Made by a program: the position numbers and the translations under genes. Under the pieces are notes generated by a model. It was not told where the DNA came from and ran no database searches. It worked only from the letters and a program-made list of their open reading frames with translations. Of a stretch of DNA of 40,590 bases, positions 24,866 to 33,236 are shown piece by piece. The stretch's first letter is position 1, and each line of letters opens with the position of its first letter. The stretch comes from Muribaculaceae bacterium (GTDB lineage Bacteria; Bacteroidota; Bacteroidia; Bacteroidales; Muribaculaceae), in assembly GCA_023664185.1 (NCBI GenBank), contig JAMPGA010000002.1, forward strand, positions 123,161 to 163,750. Direction: 5' to 3'.

Positions 24866-26845
24866 ATGAAACGTTTCCTTATCCTGCTTGTCAGTGTCCT
24901 GGTCAGCGTGACGGTTGTGACAGCGCAAAGTCGCCAAAACAAACCGGTGGCCTCGACAGCCTGGTATCCGATGCCCCCGCTGGGGCTTCATGAGGCGGCC
25001 GGGATTGACACTCTCACATACAATCTGTTTCAGATGGCGGTGCCATCGTCAGTCTCCCCGGCCTTTGCCACTACAGGCAACCAGGCTTCCGAGGGGATAA
25101 ACATGATATATATGGACCGCGAGCCTATGAGCCGATTTTTCTTTCTCGACTCCAAACAGTTCTGGCTCCCCACACAGCGGAGTCTGAGGTTCTACAACAC
25201 AGCCATCCCCATGAGCATCGTGAGCTATAGCACAGGCGGTGGCCGTGAGCTGGCTCAGGACTGGTTTAAGTTCCTGTTTTCGGGCAACTTTTCGCGACGC
25301 GGCCAGGTGGGTCTCGATATAAACTATCCTTACTCCAAAGGCTCATACAATCATCAGGCTGCCAAGGGGTTTAACTGGCGATTGTTCGGCTCGTATATGG
25401 GTGATCGCTATGAGCTGCAGGCTTCCTACGACACCTTCAACATGCTCAATCAGGAGAACGGCGGTGTCACCGACGATCTCTATATCCTTGATCCGGCAGT
25501 CCTACAGGGTGGACTCTCCAAGATCAATCCCCGCTCCATACCCACACGGCTCAATGGCTCAACATCGCGTGTGCGCGGCAAGAATCTGTATATCAATCAG
25601 CGCTATAAGGTTGGCTTCTGGAAGGAGCTGCTCGATTCGGTCACCGATACTATCGTGGGCCGGGAGTATGTGCCGGTGTCGAGCTTCATATGGACATTCA
25701 AATATGGCGATGCCCGTCACCGCTTTCGCAATACCAATGCCAGCGATGAGTCGGAATTCTGGGAGAATCATTATTTCTCCGACGACCATACCGCCGATCT
25801 GACCCGCACTGATTATATGGAGAATACCGTAGGTGTGTCGCTGCTCGAGGGTTTCAACAAATATGCCAAGGCCGGACTGGCTGCATTCCTAACCCACGAA
25901 ATGCGCACATATTATCAGACCCCGGATACTCTGCCACTCAGCGGCTCCGACCGTCCGGCAGGTCTCACGCCTTACCCATTCGACCAGCGCATGGCCCACA
26001 AGGGGAAGGAGACATTCGTTTATGCCGGTGCGCAGCTCACCAAGCAACAGGGGCTTACCTTCAACTACGATGCCACCGTCAAGCTTGGTATAGCCGGAGC
26101 GGCCGCCGGAGAGATTTTTGCCGATGGAGGTATCACCACACGCATACGTCTGTTGGGCGACACCGTGAGTCTGCGCGGCTATGGCAGCTTTGCCAACGAG
26201 TCGGCACCCTATCTGATGGAACATTACGTGTCGAACCACTTTATCTGGAAAAACGATTTCGGTAAGATAAGACGTCTGCGCTTCGGGGGCACCCTCACCA
26301 TACCACACACAGGCACACGCATAAATGTGGCCGTGGAGAATGTGCAAAACCATATATATTTCGGTTCCGACTTCCTGCCGGTGCAGAACGGCGGCAGTGT
26401 GCAGGTGCTGGCCGCACGCCTGGAGCAGAATCTGAGGTGGAAAGCCCTGAACTGGCGAAACACCGTGATATATCAGACCACCACAAATGAGTCGGTGATA
26501 CCGCTGCCACAGCTCTCCATCTATTCCAATCTGTATCTGTGGTTCAAAGTGGCCCATGTGCTCGATGTGCAGCTTGGCGTCGACCTTGATTATTACACAC
26601 GCTATCATGCACCTGCCTATCAGCCCTCCACTATGGCCTTCTGCAATCAGCAGGAAATAAAATGCGGCAATTATCCCTTCATGTGTGCCTATATCAACAT
26701 GAAGCTCTCCAGGGCGCGCTTCTTCCTGGTGTGGTCACACGTCAACCAGGGCATCTTCGGCGGGTCGGACTACTTCTCCACACCTCACTATCCCCTCAAC
26801 CCGCGCCGTTTCCAGATGGGAGTGAGTGTAGATTTCCTGAACTAA
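24866..26845 (+). CDS. Putative outer-membrane porin (Porin_10 type)
   Basis: A 659-residue exported protein with a signal peptide (M-K-R-F-L-I-L-L-V to T-A-Q). The body consists of alternating strands rich in aromatic residues (for example F-S-R-R-G-Q-V-G-L-D-I-N-Y and G-V-S-V-D-F-L-N at the C-terminus), as in a beta barrel. I place it in the Bacteroidetes putative-porin group from this overall pattern; no single motif is decisive. The frame is open back to 24752, but I start at 24866 because the signal peptide begins there and a terminator and a -7 box lie in the upstream extension. The next gene follows after 30 nt and is probably co-expressed. Confidence 0.8.
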   Translation: MKRFLILLVSVLVSVTVVTAQSRQNKPVASTAWYPMPPLGLHEAAGIDTLTYNLFQMAVPSSVSPAFATTGNQASEGINMIYMDREPMSRFFFLDSKQFWLPTQRSLRFYNTAIPMSIVSYSTGGGRELAQDWFKFLFSGNFSRRGQVGLDINYPYSKGSYNHQAAKGFNWRLFGSYMGDRYELQASYDTFNMLNQENGGVTDDLYILDPAVLQGGLSKINPRSIPTRLNGSTSRVRGKNLYINQRYKVGFWKELLDSVTDTIVGREYVPVSSFIWTFKYGDARHRFRNTNASDESEFWENHYFSDDHTADLTRTDYMENTVGVSLLEGFNKYAKAGLAAFLTHEMRTYYQTPDTLPLSGSDRPAGLTPYPFDQRMAHKGKETFVYAGAQLTKQQGLTFNYDATVKLGIAGAAAGEIFADGGITTRIRLLGDTVSLRGYGSFANESAPYLMEHYVSNHFIWKNDFGKIRRLRFGGTLTIPHTGTRINVAVENVQNHIYFGSDFLPVQNGGSVQVLAARLEQNLRWKALNWRNTVIYQTTTNESVIPLPQLSIYSNLYLWFKVAHVLDVQLGVDLDYYTRYHAPAYQPSTMAFCNQQEIKCGNYPFMCAYINMKLSRARFFLVWSHVNQGIFGGSDYFSTPHYPLNPRRFQMGVSVDFLN

Positions 26846-26875
26846 CTAAATGCCCACTTCATGCGTTATAATAGC

Positions 26876-27667
26876 ATGAAGTCTTTTCGTGTAATACTCA
26901 TCCTCGCATTGGCGATAATATCCGTCGGCGTGATAGCCACCATAAACTATTATCGCAATACCGACCGCCACCCGGCTTACTCGTATCAGCCGGCAGGCGG
27001 CGACACCATTAGTGTGGCCATAGCTTATTCGCCCATGTCGCTCTACCGTTACGGCGACTCGATAACCGGGTTCAACTACGAGATGATGCGTGGCATGGCG
27101 GCTGAGTATGGCGACAACGTCAAATTCTTCCCTGTGGCTACCGTCGACGAGGCTCTCGAGAAGCTCCGTCAGGGGTGCTTTGACGTGGTTATGGCCGATA
27201 TACCTATGTTTGCTTCCGGCAAAGAGCATTATCTCTTCACCAAGCCAGTCTATACCGACCGCCAGGTGCTCGTGGGACGCGACACCATAGCATCAACGCT
27301 CGATCTGGCCGGAAAAGATGTGTGGGTGGCTGCCGGCTCGCCTGCCGTGAGCCGTTTGGAAAACCTTTCGCGCGAGATAGGCGACTCCATCCACGTCCAT
27401 GTCAGCCAGGAGTATTCGGCCGAGCAGCTGGTGATACTTACGGCCAAGGGAGAGATACCGCGTGCTGTGGTGAATCAAGAGGTGGCACGCCGTCTGAGCG
27501 AGCATTATCCCGACATTCGGATTTCGGATAATATCTCGTTCTCGCAGTTCCAGTCGTGGATACTCGACCAGCGCTCCAAGGCTCTGCTCGACACCCTCGA
27601 CTCTCAGATAGAACGTTACAAACAAACCCCCGCCTACCATGCCCTTACCGAAAAGTGGGGAGTGTGA
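26876..27667 (+). CDS. Membrane-anchored solute-binding protein (SBP_bac_3-like)
   Basis: A 263-residue protein with an N-terminal hydrophobic anchor or signal (about 5-24). The rest resembles family 3 periplasmic binding proteins: T-I-S-V-A-I-A-Y-S-P near the start, G-F-N-Y-E-M-M-R-G-M-A, and the second strand marker C-F-D-V-V-M-A-D-I-P followed by Y-L-F-T-K-P-V-Y. No ABC permease or ATPase gene is nearby, so it may serve as a sensor or a lytic-transglycosylase-like regulator rather than a transporter part. An alternative ATG at 26861 would add five residues. It lies 30 nt after the porin gene, suggesting linked envelope functions. Confidence 0.8.
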   Translation: MKSFRVILILALAIISVGVIATINYYRNTDRHPAYSYQPAGGDTISVAIAYSPMSLYRYGDSITGFNYEMMRGMAAEYGDNVKFFPVATVDEALEKLRQGCFDVVMADIPMFASGKEHYLFTKPVYTDRQVLVGRDTIASTLDLAGKDVWVAAGSPAVSRLENLSREIGDSIHVHVSQEYSAEQLVILTAKGEIPRAVVNQEVARRLSEHYPDIRISDNISFSQFQSWILDQRSKALLDTLDSQIERYKQTPAYHALTEKWGV

Positions 27668-27699
27668 CGAGGTGATATGGACAATCCGGCTTGGGAATT

Positions 27700-27861
27700 A
27701 TGCAAGTAGTAATAGCAAGGGTGTTTCGAGCCAATCAGTCAAGGATACTGATGGCAGCGAGAGAGGGTGAGTCGGTAATGTTCACCTCCAGGGTTGGCAA
27801 TCAACGCAAGAGATGTTGTGATGTGGTTAAGAAAATTGTGTCTGGGATGGGATTAGAGTGA
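27700..27861 (+). CDS. Possible 53-residue small protein
   Basis: An intact ATG-to-TGA frame in the gap between the converging solute-binding gene and the phosphopantetheinyl transferase gene. The product is basic (several Arg/Lys, a C-C pair near the middle of its second half) with no signal peptide or motif I recognise. There is no promoter box in front. It could be a chance frame. I list it because the 209-base gap holds nothing else I can identify, not even a clear terminator. Confidence 0.2.
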   Translation: MQVVIARVFRANQSRILMAAREGESVMFTSRVGNQRKRCCDVVKKIVSGMGLE

Positions 27862-27876
27862 TGATTCAACCGATAC

Positions 27877-28386
27877 TTATTTAGCCAGTGCCACTGCGGT
27901 GACGCGGGTGGGGGAGAGGCAGGGGTAGTCGATGGTGAAGATCATATCCCGTGCGGTGGCTGTGCGCATGTCGGGCGTGAGGGTTATCTCAGTGAGCCCC
28001 AAGCCAGGAGTGAGTGCGGCTTTGTAGACTGCCTCCTTGGCCGTCCATGCCTGTAAAAGGGTGGATATGAGCTGAGGAATGTAGGCCGACTCAGTGTGAT
28101 TGATAAACTTGCCGGCCACCCGGAGCAGCTGTGGGCGCGCCGTCTCGCTGTCCACTCCGATTATGCCTTTGAGGGTCACGGCCAGGACACACTGGTCTAT
28201 GCTATGCGATATTGAGAAACCACCGCTATGATGGGTGCTCACTTCGGGCGCCCCGTCGGCATTGTGAGTAAGAACTGCATCAGGACCGAAAACCTGCCTC
28301 ACAAGCGTCACGACAGCCCGGCGCTCACACTCCCGGCGATTGCTGCGATCGGCTTTAGGGATAGGGGCGAAATACAGTCGGTACAT
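27877..28386 (-). CDS. 4'-phosphopantetheinyl transferase (Sfp-type)
   Basis: A 169-residue enzyme of the PPTase superfamily that moves phosphopantetheine from CoA to carrier proteins. The two signature blocks are present: G-V-D-S-E (Asp79 and Glu81, magnesium ligands) and W-T-A-K-E-A-V-Y-K-A (Glu118). An upstream S-I-S-H-S matches the usual CoA-binding stretch. It is shorter than the typical Sfp (about 220 residues). Its start directly abuts the gldD stop, so it is the last gene of a gldE-gldD-PPTase unit. No carrier-protein gene is visible nearby. Confidence 0.88.
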   Translation of the reverse strand: MYRLYFAPIPKADRSNRRECERRAVVTLVRQVFGPDAVLTHNADGAPEVSTHHSGGFSISHSIDQCVLAVTLKGIIGVDSETARPQLLRVAGKFINHTESAYIPQLISTLLQAWTAKEAVYKAALTPGLGLTEITLTPDMRTATARDMIFTIDYPCLSPTRVTAVALAK

Positions 28387-28956
28387 TCAAAGAGACTTCA
28401 GCATGGTGAGTATATCGCGCTCCACGGCCTGTACCACCGGCGCCAGTGAGTCGGGGGGTGTGTTCTCGGCCACATTCATGCTGAACACTCCCGAGAGTAT
28501 ATATCCGTGGCCCACGGCCAGCAGATGCAGCGGTGTGGTGAGCGAGGTGCGTGTAGTGAGCATGATGCAGCGCCATCCGTCGGTGGAGACAAGCTCGGTT
28601 TTTTCGCCCGGAAGCCCGGCGGTGTCCAGAGCCATACGCTCCAGACGGTTGTCTACCACAGCGGCCTCATCGTTGGTATTGACGGCGTTGAGCGTCAGGT
28701 AAATGCGCCCTTCAGCGAACTCGGGATATGAAATGTCTATCCATTTGTCAGAGCCACGGTTGGTCACAGAGGTCTCGGCTCCGGCATTGACGGCAATCTT
28801 TACCGGTAGCGAGTCGATGGAAGTGTAGGTGGAGTCGGGCATCTCGATGCGGGGATAGCCCTTTGGGAGGGGGGAGCTATGCCGAGAGTCAGTGCCTTGG
28901 CAGCCACACAGGGTGAGCAGCGTTCCAGCCACAAGGATAGGCGCAAGGGCTCTCAT
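28387..28956 (-). CDS. gldD: Gliding motility lipoprotein GldD
   Basis: A 189-residue lipoprotein (signal ending L-C-G-C, acylated Cys19). It is assigned to GldD from the P-K-G-Y-P-R-I-E-M-P-D segment just after the signal, the family-typical tail, and the position directly after gldE. GldD is needed for gliding and associated secretion in flavobacteria; non-gliding gut Bacteroidales keep it, with an unclear role. The frame extends to 29046, but the lipoprotein signal begins at 28956, and that ATG overlaps the gldE stop as ATGA. Confidence 0.85.
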   Translation of the reverse strand: MRALAPILVAGTLLTLCGCQGTDSRHSSPLPKGYPRIEMPDSTYTSIDSLPVKIAVNAGAETSVTNRGSDKWIDISYPEFAEGRIYLTLNAVNTNDEAAVVDNRLERMALDTAGLPGEKTELVSTDGWRCIMLTTRTSLTTPLHLLAVGHGYILSGVFSMNVAENTPPDSLAPVVQAVERDILTMLKSL

Positions 28957-30329
28957 TGCTTGTGGTCGGTCTGGGCGGCGTCGAGAACCTTGACGCGCAC
29001 GTTGACTATGCGGTGATGGCGCACGGACAGTACCAGAAAACGGCACTGACCGTAGGCTATCGACTCTTTTTCTTTCGGGAAATCGCCCTTGATGGCCAGG
29101 AGCATGCCGGCCAGGGTTTCGCAGTCCTCGGTGACGGCTGCAAACACCTCGTCTTCGAGCCCGGTGACGCGGAAGAAGTCGTTGAGCAGCGTCTTGCCCT
29201 CGAAGACATACGAGCCGTCGGGCAGTGAGCGGTAGGTCTTCTCCTCCTCGTCATACTCATCGTCGATATCGCCGACTATCTCCTCGAGCACATCTTCGAG
29301 CGTCACAATACCTTGAGTGCCTCCAAACTCGTCGATCACGATGGCCAGATGCACGCGGCGCGAGCGGAAGTCCTCGAGCAGGTCGTCGATCATGCGTGAC
29401 TCCGGCACAAAGTAGGGCTCTCTCATCAGCTCCTGCCAGCGGAAGTCGGCCGTATCGGTCTTGCCCACGAATGGGAGCAGGTCGCGCGAGTAGAGCACAC
29501 CTTTTATGTTGTCCATCGAGCCTTCAAACACCGGCAGACGGGCAAAGCCACTGTCGATCACCACCTTCATCACTTCGCTGAAGGTCAGATCCATGTCGAG
29601 TCCGGTCACGTCGACGCGCGGCGTCATCACCTCGGAGGCCGTGGTGTCGCCAAACTTGAGGATCCCCTCGAGCATATCCTTGCTTTGCGAGTCGTCCACC
29701 CCCTCGGCTATCTCAAGCGCCTGCGAGAGGTCGTCGGCGGTCACGGCCATCTCCTTCTTGGTGACCACACGGTTCACTATTCCCGAGCTCTTCACCAGTA
29801 GTGTAGCCAGGGGATAGAACATCTTGACGGCAGCATCCAGCGGCCCGGCGGCCATTTTGGCCCAGCCGAGATTGTTGGAGTTTGCATAGAGTTTGGGGAG
29901 TATCTCGCCGAAAAGCAGTATCAGGAATGTGAGGATTACAGTCTGCAGTATAAAGCTCCACACGGCGCTCATGCCGTCGAAAATAGGGCCGAGGGCAAAG
30001 GTGCAGAGCACAACAATGGTGACGTTGACGAGATTGTTGGCTATAAGTATTGTAGCCAGAAGCCTATCCGGCTTTTTGAGCAGTGCCAGCACTTTGCTCT
30101 GCTCGTTTTCTTCTTCAAGCTCGTCACACTGGGTGGGCGTGAGCGAGAAGAAGGCAATCTCGCTGCCCGATACGAACCCGGATATGAAAAGAGCCAGCAC
30201 AGCAAGCGTGAGGGCTACTATCTGGGCGGCGTCGAGCGGAGCCACAACGCATGGCAGGGTCAGTGTGTTGACTATGTCGGTCAGGATATTTGCTGCGGCC
30301 TCAGTGGCCGGTAAAGGGTCTGTGTCCAA
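28953..30329 (-). CDS. gldE: GldE-like CBS/CorC membrane protein
   Basis: About 458 residues: an N-terminal DUF21 membrane region with about four hydrophobic segments (for example I-V-A-L-T-L-A-V-L-A-L-F-I-S-G), then two CBS domains (E-V-M-T-P-R-V-D-V-T and the I-V-T-L-E-D-V-L-E-E-I-V-G-D-I-D-D-E-Y block), then a CorC/HlyC transporter-associated domain. Order and gldD linkage identify GldE. No ATG lies near the expected start. A TTG at 30377 falls inside the -7 box and cannot be translated. I choose TTG at 30329, giving a start M-D-T-D-P-L-P, with a leader of about 39 nt. ATT at 30353 is another possibility. The start is uncertain. Confidence 0.85.
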   Translation of the reverse strand: MDTDPLPATEAAANILTDIVNTLTLPCVVAPLDAAQIVALTLAVLALFISGFVSGSEIAFFSLTPTQCDELEEENEQSKVLALLKKPDRLLATILIANNLVNVTIVVLCTFALGPIFDGMSAVWSFILQTVILTFLILLFGEILPKLYANSNNLGWAKMAAGPLDAAVKMFYPLATLLVKSSGIVNRVVTKKEMAVTADDLSQALEIAEGVDDSQSKDMLEGILKFGDTTASEVMTPRVDVTGLDMDLTFSEVMKVVIDSGFARLPVFEGSMDNIKGVLYSRDLLPFVGKTDTADFRWQELMREPYFVPESRMIDDLLEDFRSRRVHLAIVIDEFGGTQGIVTLEDVLEEIVGDIDDEYDEEEKTYRSLPDGSYVFEGKTLLNDFFRVTGLEDEVFAAVTEDCETLAGMLLAIKGDFPKEKESIAYGQCRFLVLSVRHHRIVNVRVKVLDAAQTDHKQ

Positions 30330-30374
30330 ATCTTTGGGTATGAGTGATACAATGGGGTGATAGTAAAGCGACGG

Positions 30375-30406
30375 CAAATTTAGCGATTTTTCTCCACACT
30401 GTCAAA
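30375..30406 (-). promoter_or_regulatory. Promoter of gldE-gldD-PPTase
   Basis: On the minus strand TTTG (30403-30406), 20 nt, then TAAATTTG (30375-30382). The -33 box overlaps the stop codon of the upstream FAH-like gene. The predicted start near 30368 rules out translation from any codon upstream of it. Confidence 0.7.
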
Positions 30407-30935
30407 CAATCTTTAGGTTGAGCAGCTGAAAACCGTCGATGGTTTCGGTCTGGAGGCGTGTGCGTGGGGTGGCTGCTATGGATGGTGCGACGGTGGGGAG
30501 CAGCACTATATCGCCCATCTTTATGGTGGTGAGCCGGCTCACGGCGGCAATGGCTTCGGCGATGTCGGAGGGTGAGAAGGGCAGCCTTAGAGTGGTGTCC
30601 TTTATGGTGAGCTCGCCTAATTCAGCAAACCGCTCGGGCTCCAGCCACTCGCCACACACCACTGATGCATCCATGCCAGAAAGCAGTCCAGGAGCAGGGT
30701 GGCCTGGCAGAGTGAGGCGCAGCCCAAGTGTCAGAGCATCGTAGTATCTGTGGGCAAACCGCGGCGACACACCTTTGCCCAGACGGTTGAGCCTCACCGC
30801 TACATGGGGCTCCAGCACCCATCCGCTCCCTTCCTCGGGGAAAAACATCGGGCGCCCCGGCAGCAGCAGTGCCGAGTCGGGCATAAAATCGGCCTCGGCC
30901 TCTGGAAGAATGTGGTCAAAGACTATGATCTTCAT
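30402..30935 (-). CDS. Divergent fumarylacetoacetate hydrolase-like protein
   Basis: A 177-residue protein with the outline of the FAH fold: a start M-K-I-I-V-F-D-H, a central W-V-L-E-P-H-V-A-V-R-L (E-x-E-L in active members) and a late G-D-I-V-L-L-P-T block. Only one of the usual metal-binding acids is obvious, and the Asp of the D-x-T-x-R-D motif is not seen, so catalysis is doubtful. The ATG at 30935 overlaps the rex stop as ATGA. The frame is open to 31067, but that part lies within rex. The role is unknown, perhaps linked to Rex-controlled redox metabolism. Confidence 0.65.
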   Translation of the reverse strand: MKIIVFDHILPEAEADFMPDSALLLPGRPMFFPEEGSGWVLEPHVAVRLNRLGKGVSPRFAHRYYDALTLGLRLTLPGHPAPGLLSGMDASVVCGEWLEPERFAELGELTIKDTTLRLPFSPSDIAEAIAAVSRLTTIKMGDIVLLPTVAPSIAATPRTRLQTETIDGFQLLNLKIV

Positions 30936-31570
30936 CGGTCGGGCATGCGGTTGTATATCATCGCCAGATGGGCGTAAATAGATGTGTTTTGGATTATTAT
31001 GCCCGGGTCGGCCTTGATGTGGAACGGTGTGAAATTCCACAGTGCCTTTATGCCGGCGCTTATGCAAATGCGGGCCACGTCGGCGGCAACGGGTGCGGGC
31101 ACGGCTATGATGGCAATCTCGGCGCCCAGCTCGCTACGCAGATCGGGCAGGCGGCTGATATCGAAAATCGGCACATTGCCTATCTCGCGCCCTGTCACGG
31201 CGGGGTCAATGTCGAAGCCGGCCACAATCTCCAGACCGTAGCGCGACAGACCCGAGTCGGTTATGAGCGCACGCCCCAGGCTGCCCACTCCCATCATCAC
31301 TGCCTTGTGGCGGCGGTGAAAGCCCAGGAAATCGTTGAGGCCTTCTTCCAGCTGGACCACATCGTAGCCTATTCTTGTTTTACCCTTGATATTCAGATAA
31401 CTGAGGTCTTTGGCTATCTGTGAGGCGTCGACGTTGAGCTGCTGCGAAATGGCGGTCGACGATACATACTCCACCCCATCGGCTCGCATCTTGGAGACAC
31501 AGGCCAGATACCAGGGGAGCCTGCCGATGGCGGGCTCGGGAACTGCGGGGCGTTTTTCGTTTTCCATCAT
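30932..31570 (-). CDS. rex: Redox-sensing transcriptional repressor Rex
   Basis: About 212 residues. An N-terminal winged helix ([10 protein letters not shown], then [11 protein letters not shown]) binds DNA. A Rossmann domain with G-V-G-S-L-G-R-A-L reads the NADH/NAD ratio. The final helix ([10 protein letters not shown]) swaps between subunits. Rex represses fermentation and respiration genes and releases DNA when NADH rises. Two adjacent ATGs (31570, 31567) could start it. The frame extends to 31642, but the -7 box at 31600-31607 makes that start unlikely. I found no clear Rex operator in this window. Confidence 0.94.
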   Translation of the reverse strand: MMENEKRPAVPEPAIGRLPWYLACVSKMRADGVEYVSSTAISQQLNVDASQIAKDLSYLNIKGKTRIGYDVVQLEEGLNDFLGFHRRHKAVMMGVGSLGRALITDSGLSRYGLEIVAGFDIDPAVTGREIGNVPIFDISRLPDLRSELGAEIAIIAVPAPVAADVARICISAGIKALWNFTPFHIKADPGIIIQNTSIYAHLAMIYNRMPDR

Positions 31571-31599
31571 TGTCACTGAACGCGATTTTTTTGAGAGGA

Positions 31600-31607
31600 C
31601 AAAAATA
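31600..31607 (-). promoter_or_regulatory. -7 box of rex
   Basis: TATTTTTG on the minus strand, 30 nt before the ATG at 31570. No -33 TTTG at the usual spacing. A 20-bp transposon-end-like sequence lies just upstream (31629-31648). Confidence 0.45.
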
Positions 31608-31628
31608 CAACTTTTTTTTCTAAAATTT

Positions 31629-31648
31629 AGGGTCTGTCCCATAATATA
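31629..31648. repeat. Solo copy of an inverted-repeat end
   Basis: This 20-base stretch matches the first 20 bases of the element at 34361 with two differences (core CTGTCCCATAATATA). No partner end is found nearby. It lies between the divergent rex and gltX promoter boxes, so it may be the scar of a lost insertion. Confidence 0.6.
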
Positions 31649-31662
31649 CCGCGATTTTTGCG

Positions 31663-31670
31663 TAATTTTG
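31663..31670 (+). promoter_or_regulatory. -7 box of gltX
   Basis: TAATTTTG, a full -7 match, 28 nt before the gltX ATG. It excludes the longer frame that begins at 31410 inside rex. Confidence 0.55.
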
Positions 31671-31697
31671 CCTATCCTAAACCATAACCATTACTGC

Positions 31698-33236
31698 ATG
31701 GATCGTAAAGTCAGAGTAAGATTTGCTCCCTCACCCACAGGCCCTCTCCATATAGGCGGTGTGCGCACCGCTCTCTACAACTATCTCTTTGCGCGCCGCC
31801 ACGGAGGCGACATGATACTGCGCATCGAGGATACTGACTCACAGCGCTTTGTTCCCGGCGCCGAAGATTATATCAACGAGGCTCTCGCATGGCTCGGCAT
31901 CAAGATTGACGAAGGAGTGCGCGAAGGCGGAGCCTATGGACCTTACAAACAGAGCGAACGCCGCGACATATATCGCGAGCACGTAAAGCTCCTGCTCGAT
32001 GCCGGTAAGGCATATTATGCCTTCGATACCCCCGCCGAGCTCGAGGCCGCACGTGCCGCCACACCCAATTTCCAGTATGATGCATCGACACGCATGTCCA
32101 TGCGCAACTCCCTGGCTCTTCCCGCCGATGAGGTCATGGCCCTGCTTGATGCAGGTACACCTTACGTGGTGCGTTTCCTGATTGAGCCCGGGCGCGATGT
32201 GGAGGTGAACGACCTGCTGCGCGGCCGCGTCACCATCAACTCGTCCGTGCTCGATGACAAGGTGCTCTACAAGAGCGCCGACGACCTGCCCACATATCAC
32301 CTGGCCAATATCGTCGACGACCATCTCATGGAGGTGACCCACGTGATCAGAGGCGAAGAGTGGCTCCCCTCGGCTCCGCTCCATGTGCTTCTGTATGAGG
32401 CCTTCGGCTGGGCTGATACCCGCCCCGACTTTGTGCATCTGCCTCTGCTGCTCAAGCCCGACGGCAAGGGCAAGCTCTCCAAGCGCGACGGCGACCGTCT
32501 GGGCTTCCCGGTGTTCCCCCTGGAATGGCACGACCCTAAGAGCGGCGCCATCTCGTCGGGCTATCGCGAAAGCGGCTATCTGCCTGAGGCCGTGATAAAC
32601 TTCCTGGCTCTGCTGGGCTGGAATCCCGGCGACGACACAGAGATAATGTCGATGGATGAGCTTACGGCGAAATTCTCGTTTGACCACTGCTCGCGTGCAG
32701 GTGCCAAGTTTGCCTACGAGAAAGGTCGCTGGTTCAACCACGAGTATCTGCAGATGGCCTCCGATGAGCGTCTGGCCGAACTCTTCAAGCCCGTTCTCGA
32801 GGCTCACGGCGTTAATCCCGCTGACTTTACCGACGAATATATCACTGCAGCCGTGGCTATGGTGAAGGGGCGCATCAACTTTGTGGCCGACCTCTGGGAT
32901 CAGGCCCGCTTCTTCTTCACGGCTCCCCAGACTTATGCCGAAAAGGATATACGCAAACGCTGGAAGCCCGAAACCCCGGCCATAATGCAGGAGCTGATCG
33001 GTGTGCTCCGCGCCCTCCCCTCGTGGAAGAGCAAGGAAGCAGAGCCTATAGTGCTCAAATGGGTAGAGGACAACGGCTACCATCTGGGCAATGTGATGAA
33101 TGCCTTCCGCCTCTGCCTTGTGGGCGAGTGCAAGGGCCCACACATCTTCGACATCACAGAGCTGCTTGGCCCCGATGAGACAATAGCGCGCATAGAGCGT
33201 GGCATAGCCGAAATCGCATTGCCCGAACAGTCATGA
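31698..33236 (+). CDS. gltX: Glutamyl-tRNA synthetase
   Basis: A 512-residue class I synthetase. The HIGH-type motif lies near the start ([13 protein letters not shown], residues 9-21). The KMSKS-type motif K-L-S-K-R-D-G is at 259-265. The length is normal for bacteria. Whether it charges tRNA-Gln as well cannot be told from this window. The start is at the first ATG after the promoter. The stop overlaps argC as ATGA, an unusual pairing of translation and arginine synthesis, both using glutamate. Confidence 0.96.
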   Translation: MDRKVRVRFAPSPTGPLHIGGVRTALYNYLFARRHGGDMILRIEDTDSQRFVPGAEDYINEALAWLGIKIDEGVREGGAYGPYKQSERRDIYREHVKLLLDAGKAYYAFDTPAELEAARAATPNFQYDASTRMSMRNSLALPADEVMALLDAGTPYVVRFLIEPGRDVEVNDLLRGRVTINSSVLDDKVLYKSADDLPTYHLANIVDDHLMEVTHVIRGEEWLPSAPLHVLLYEAFGWADTRPDFVHLPLLLKPDGKGKLSKRDGDRLGFPVFPLEWHDPKSGAISSGYRESGYLPEAVINFLALLGWNPGDDTEIMSMDELTAKFSFDHCSRAGAKFAYEKGRWFNHEYLQMASDERLAELFKPVLEAHGVNPADFTDEYITAAVAMVKGRINFVADLWDQARFFFTAPQTYAEKDIRKRWKPETPAIMQELIGVLRALPSWKSKEAEPIVLKWVEDNGYHLGNVMNAFRLCLVGECKGPHIFDITELLGPDETIARIERGIAEIALPEQS

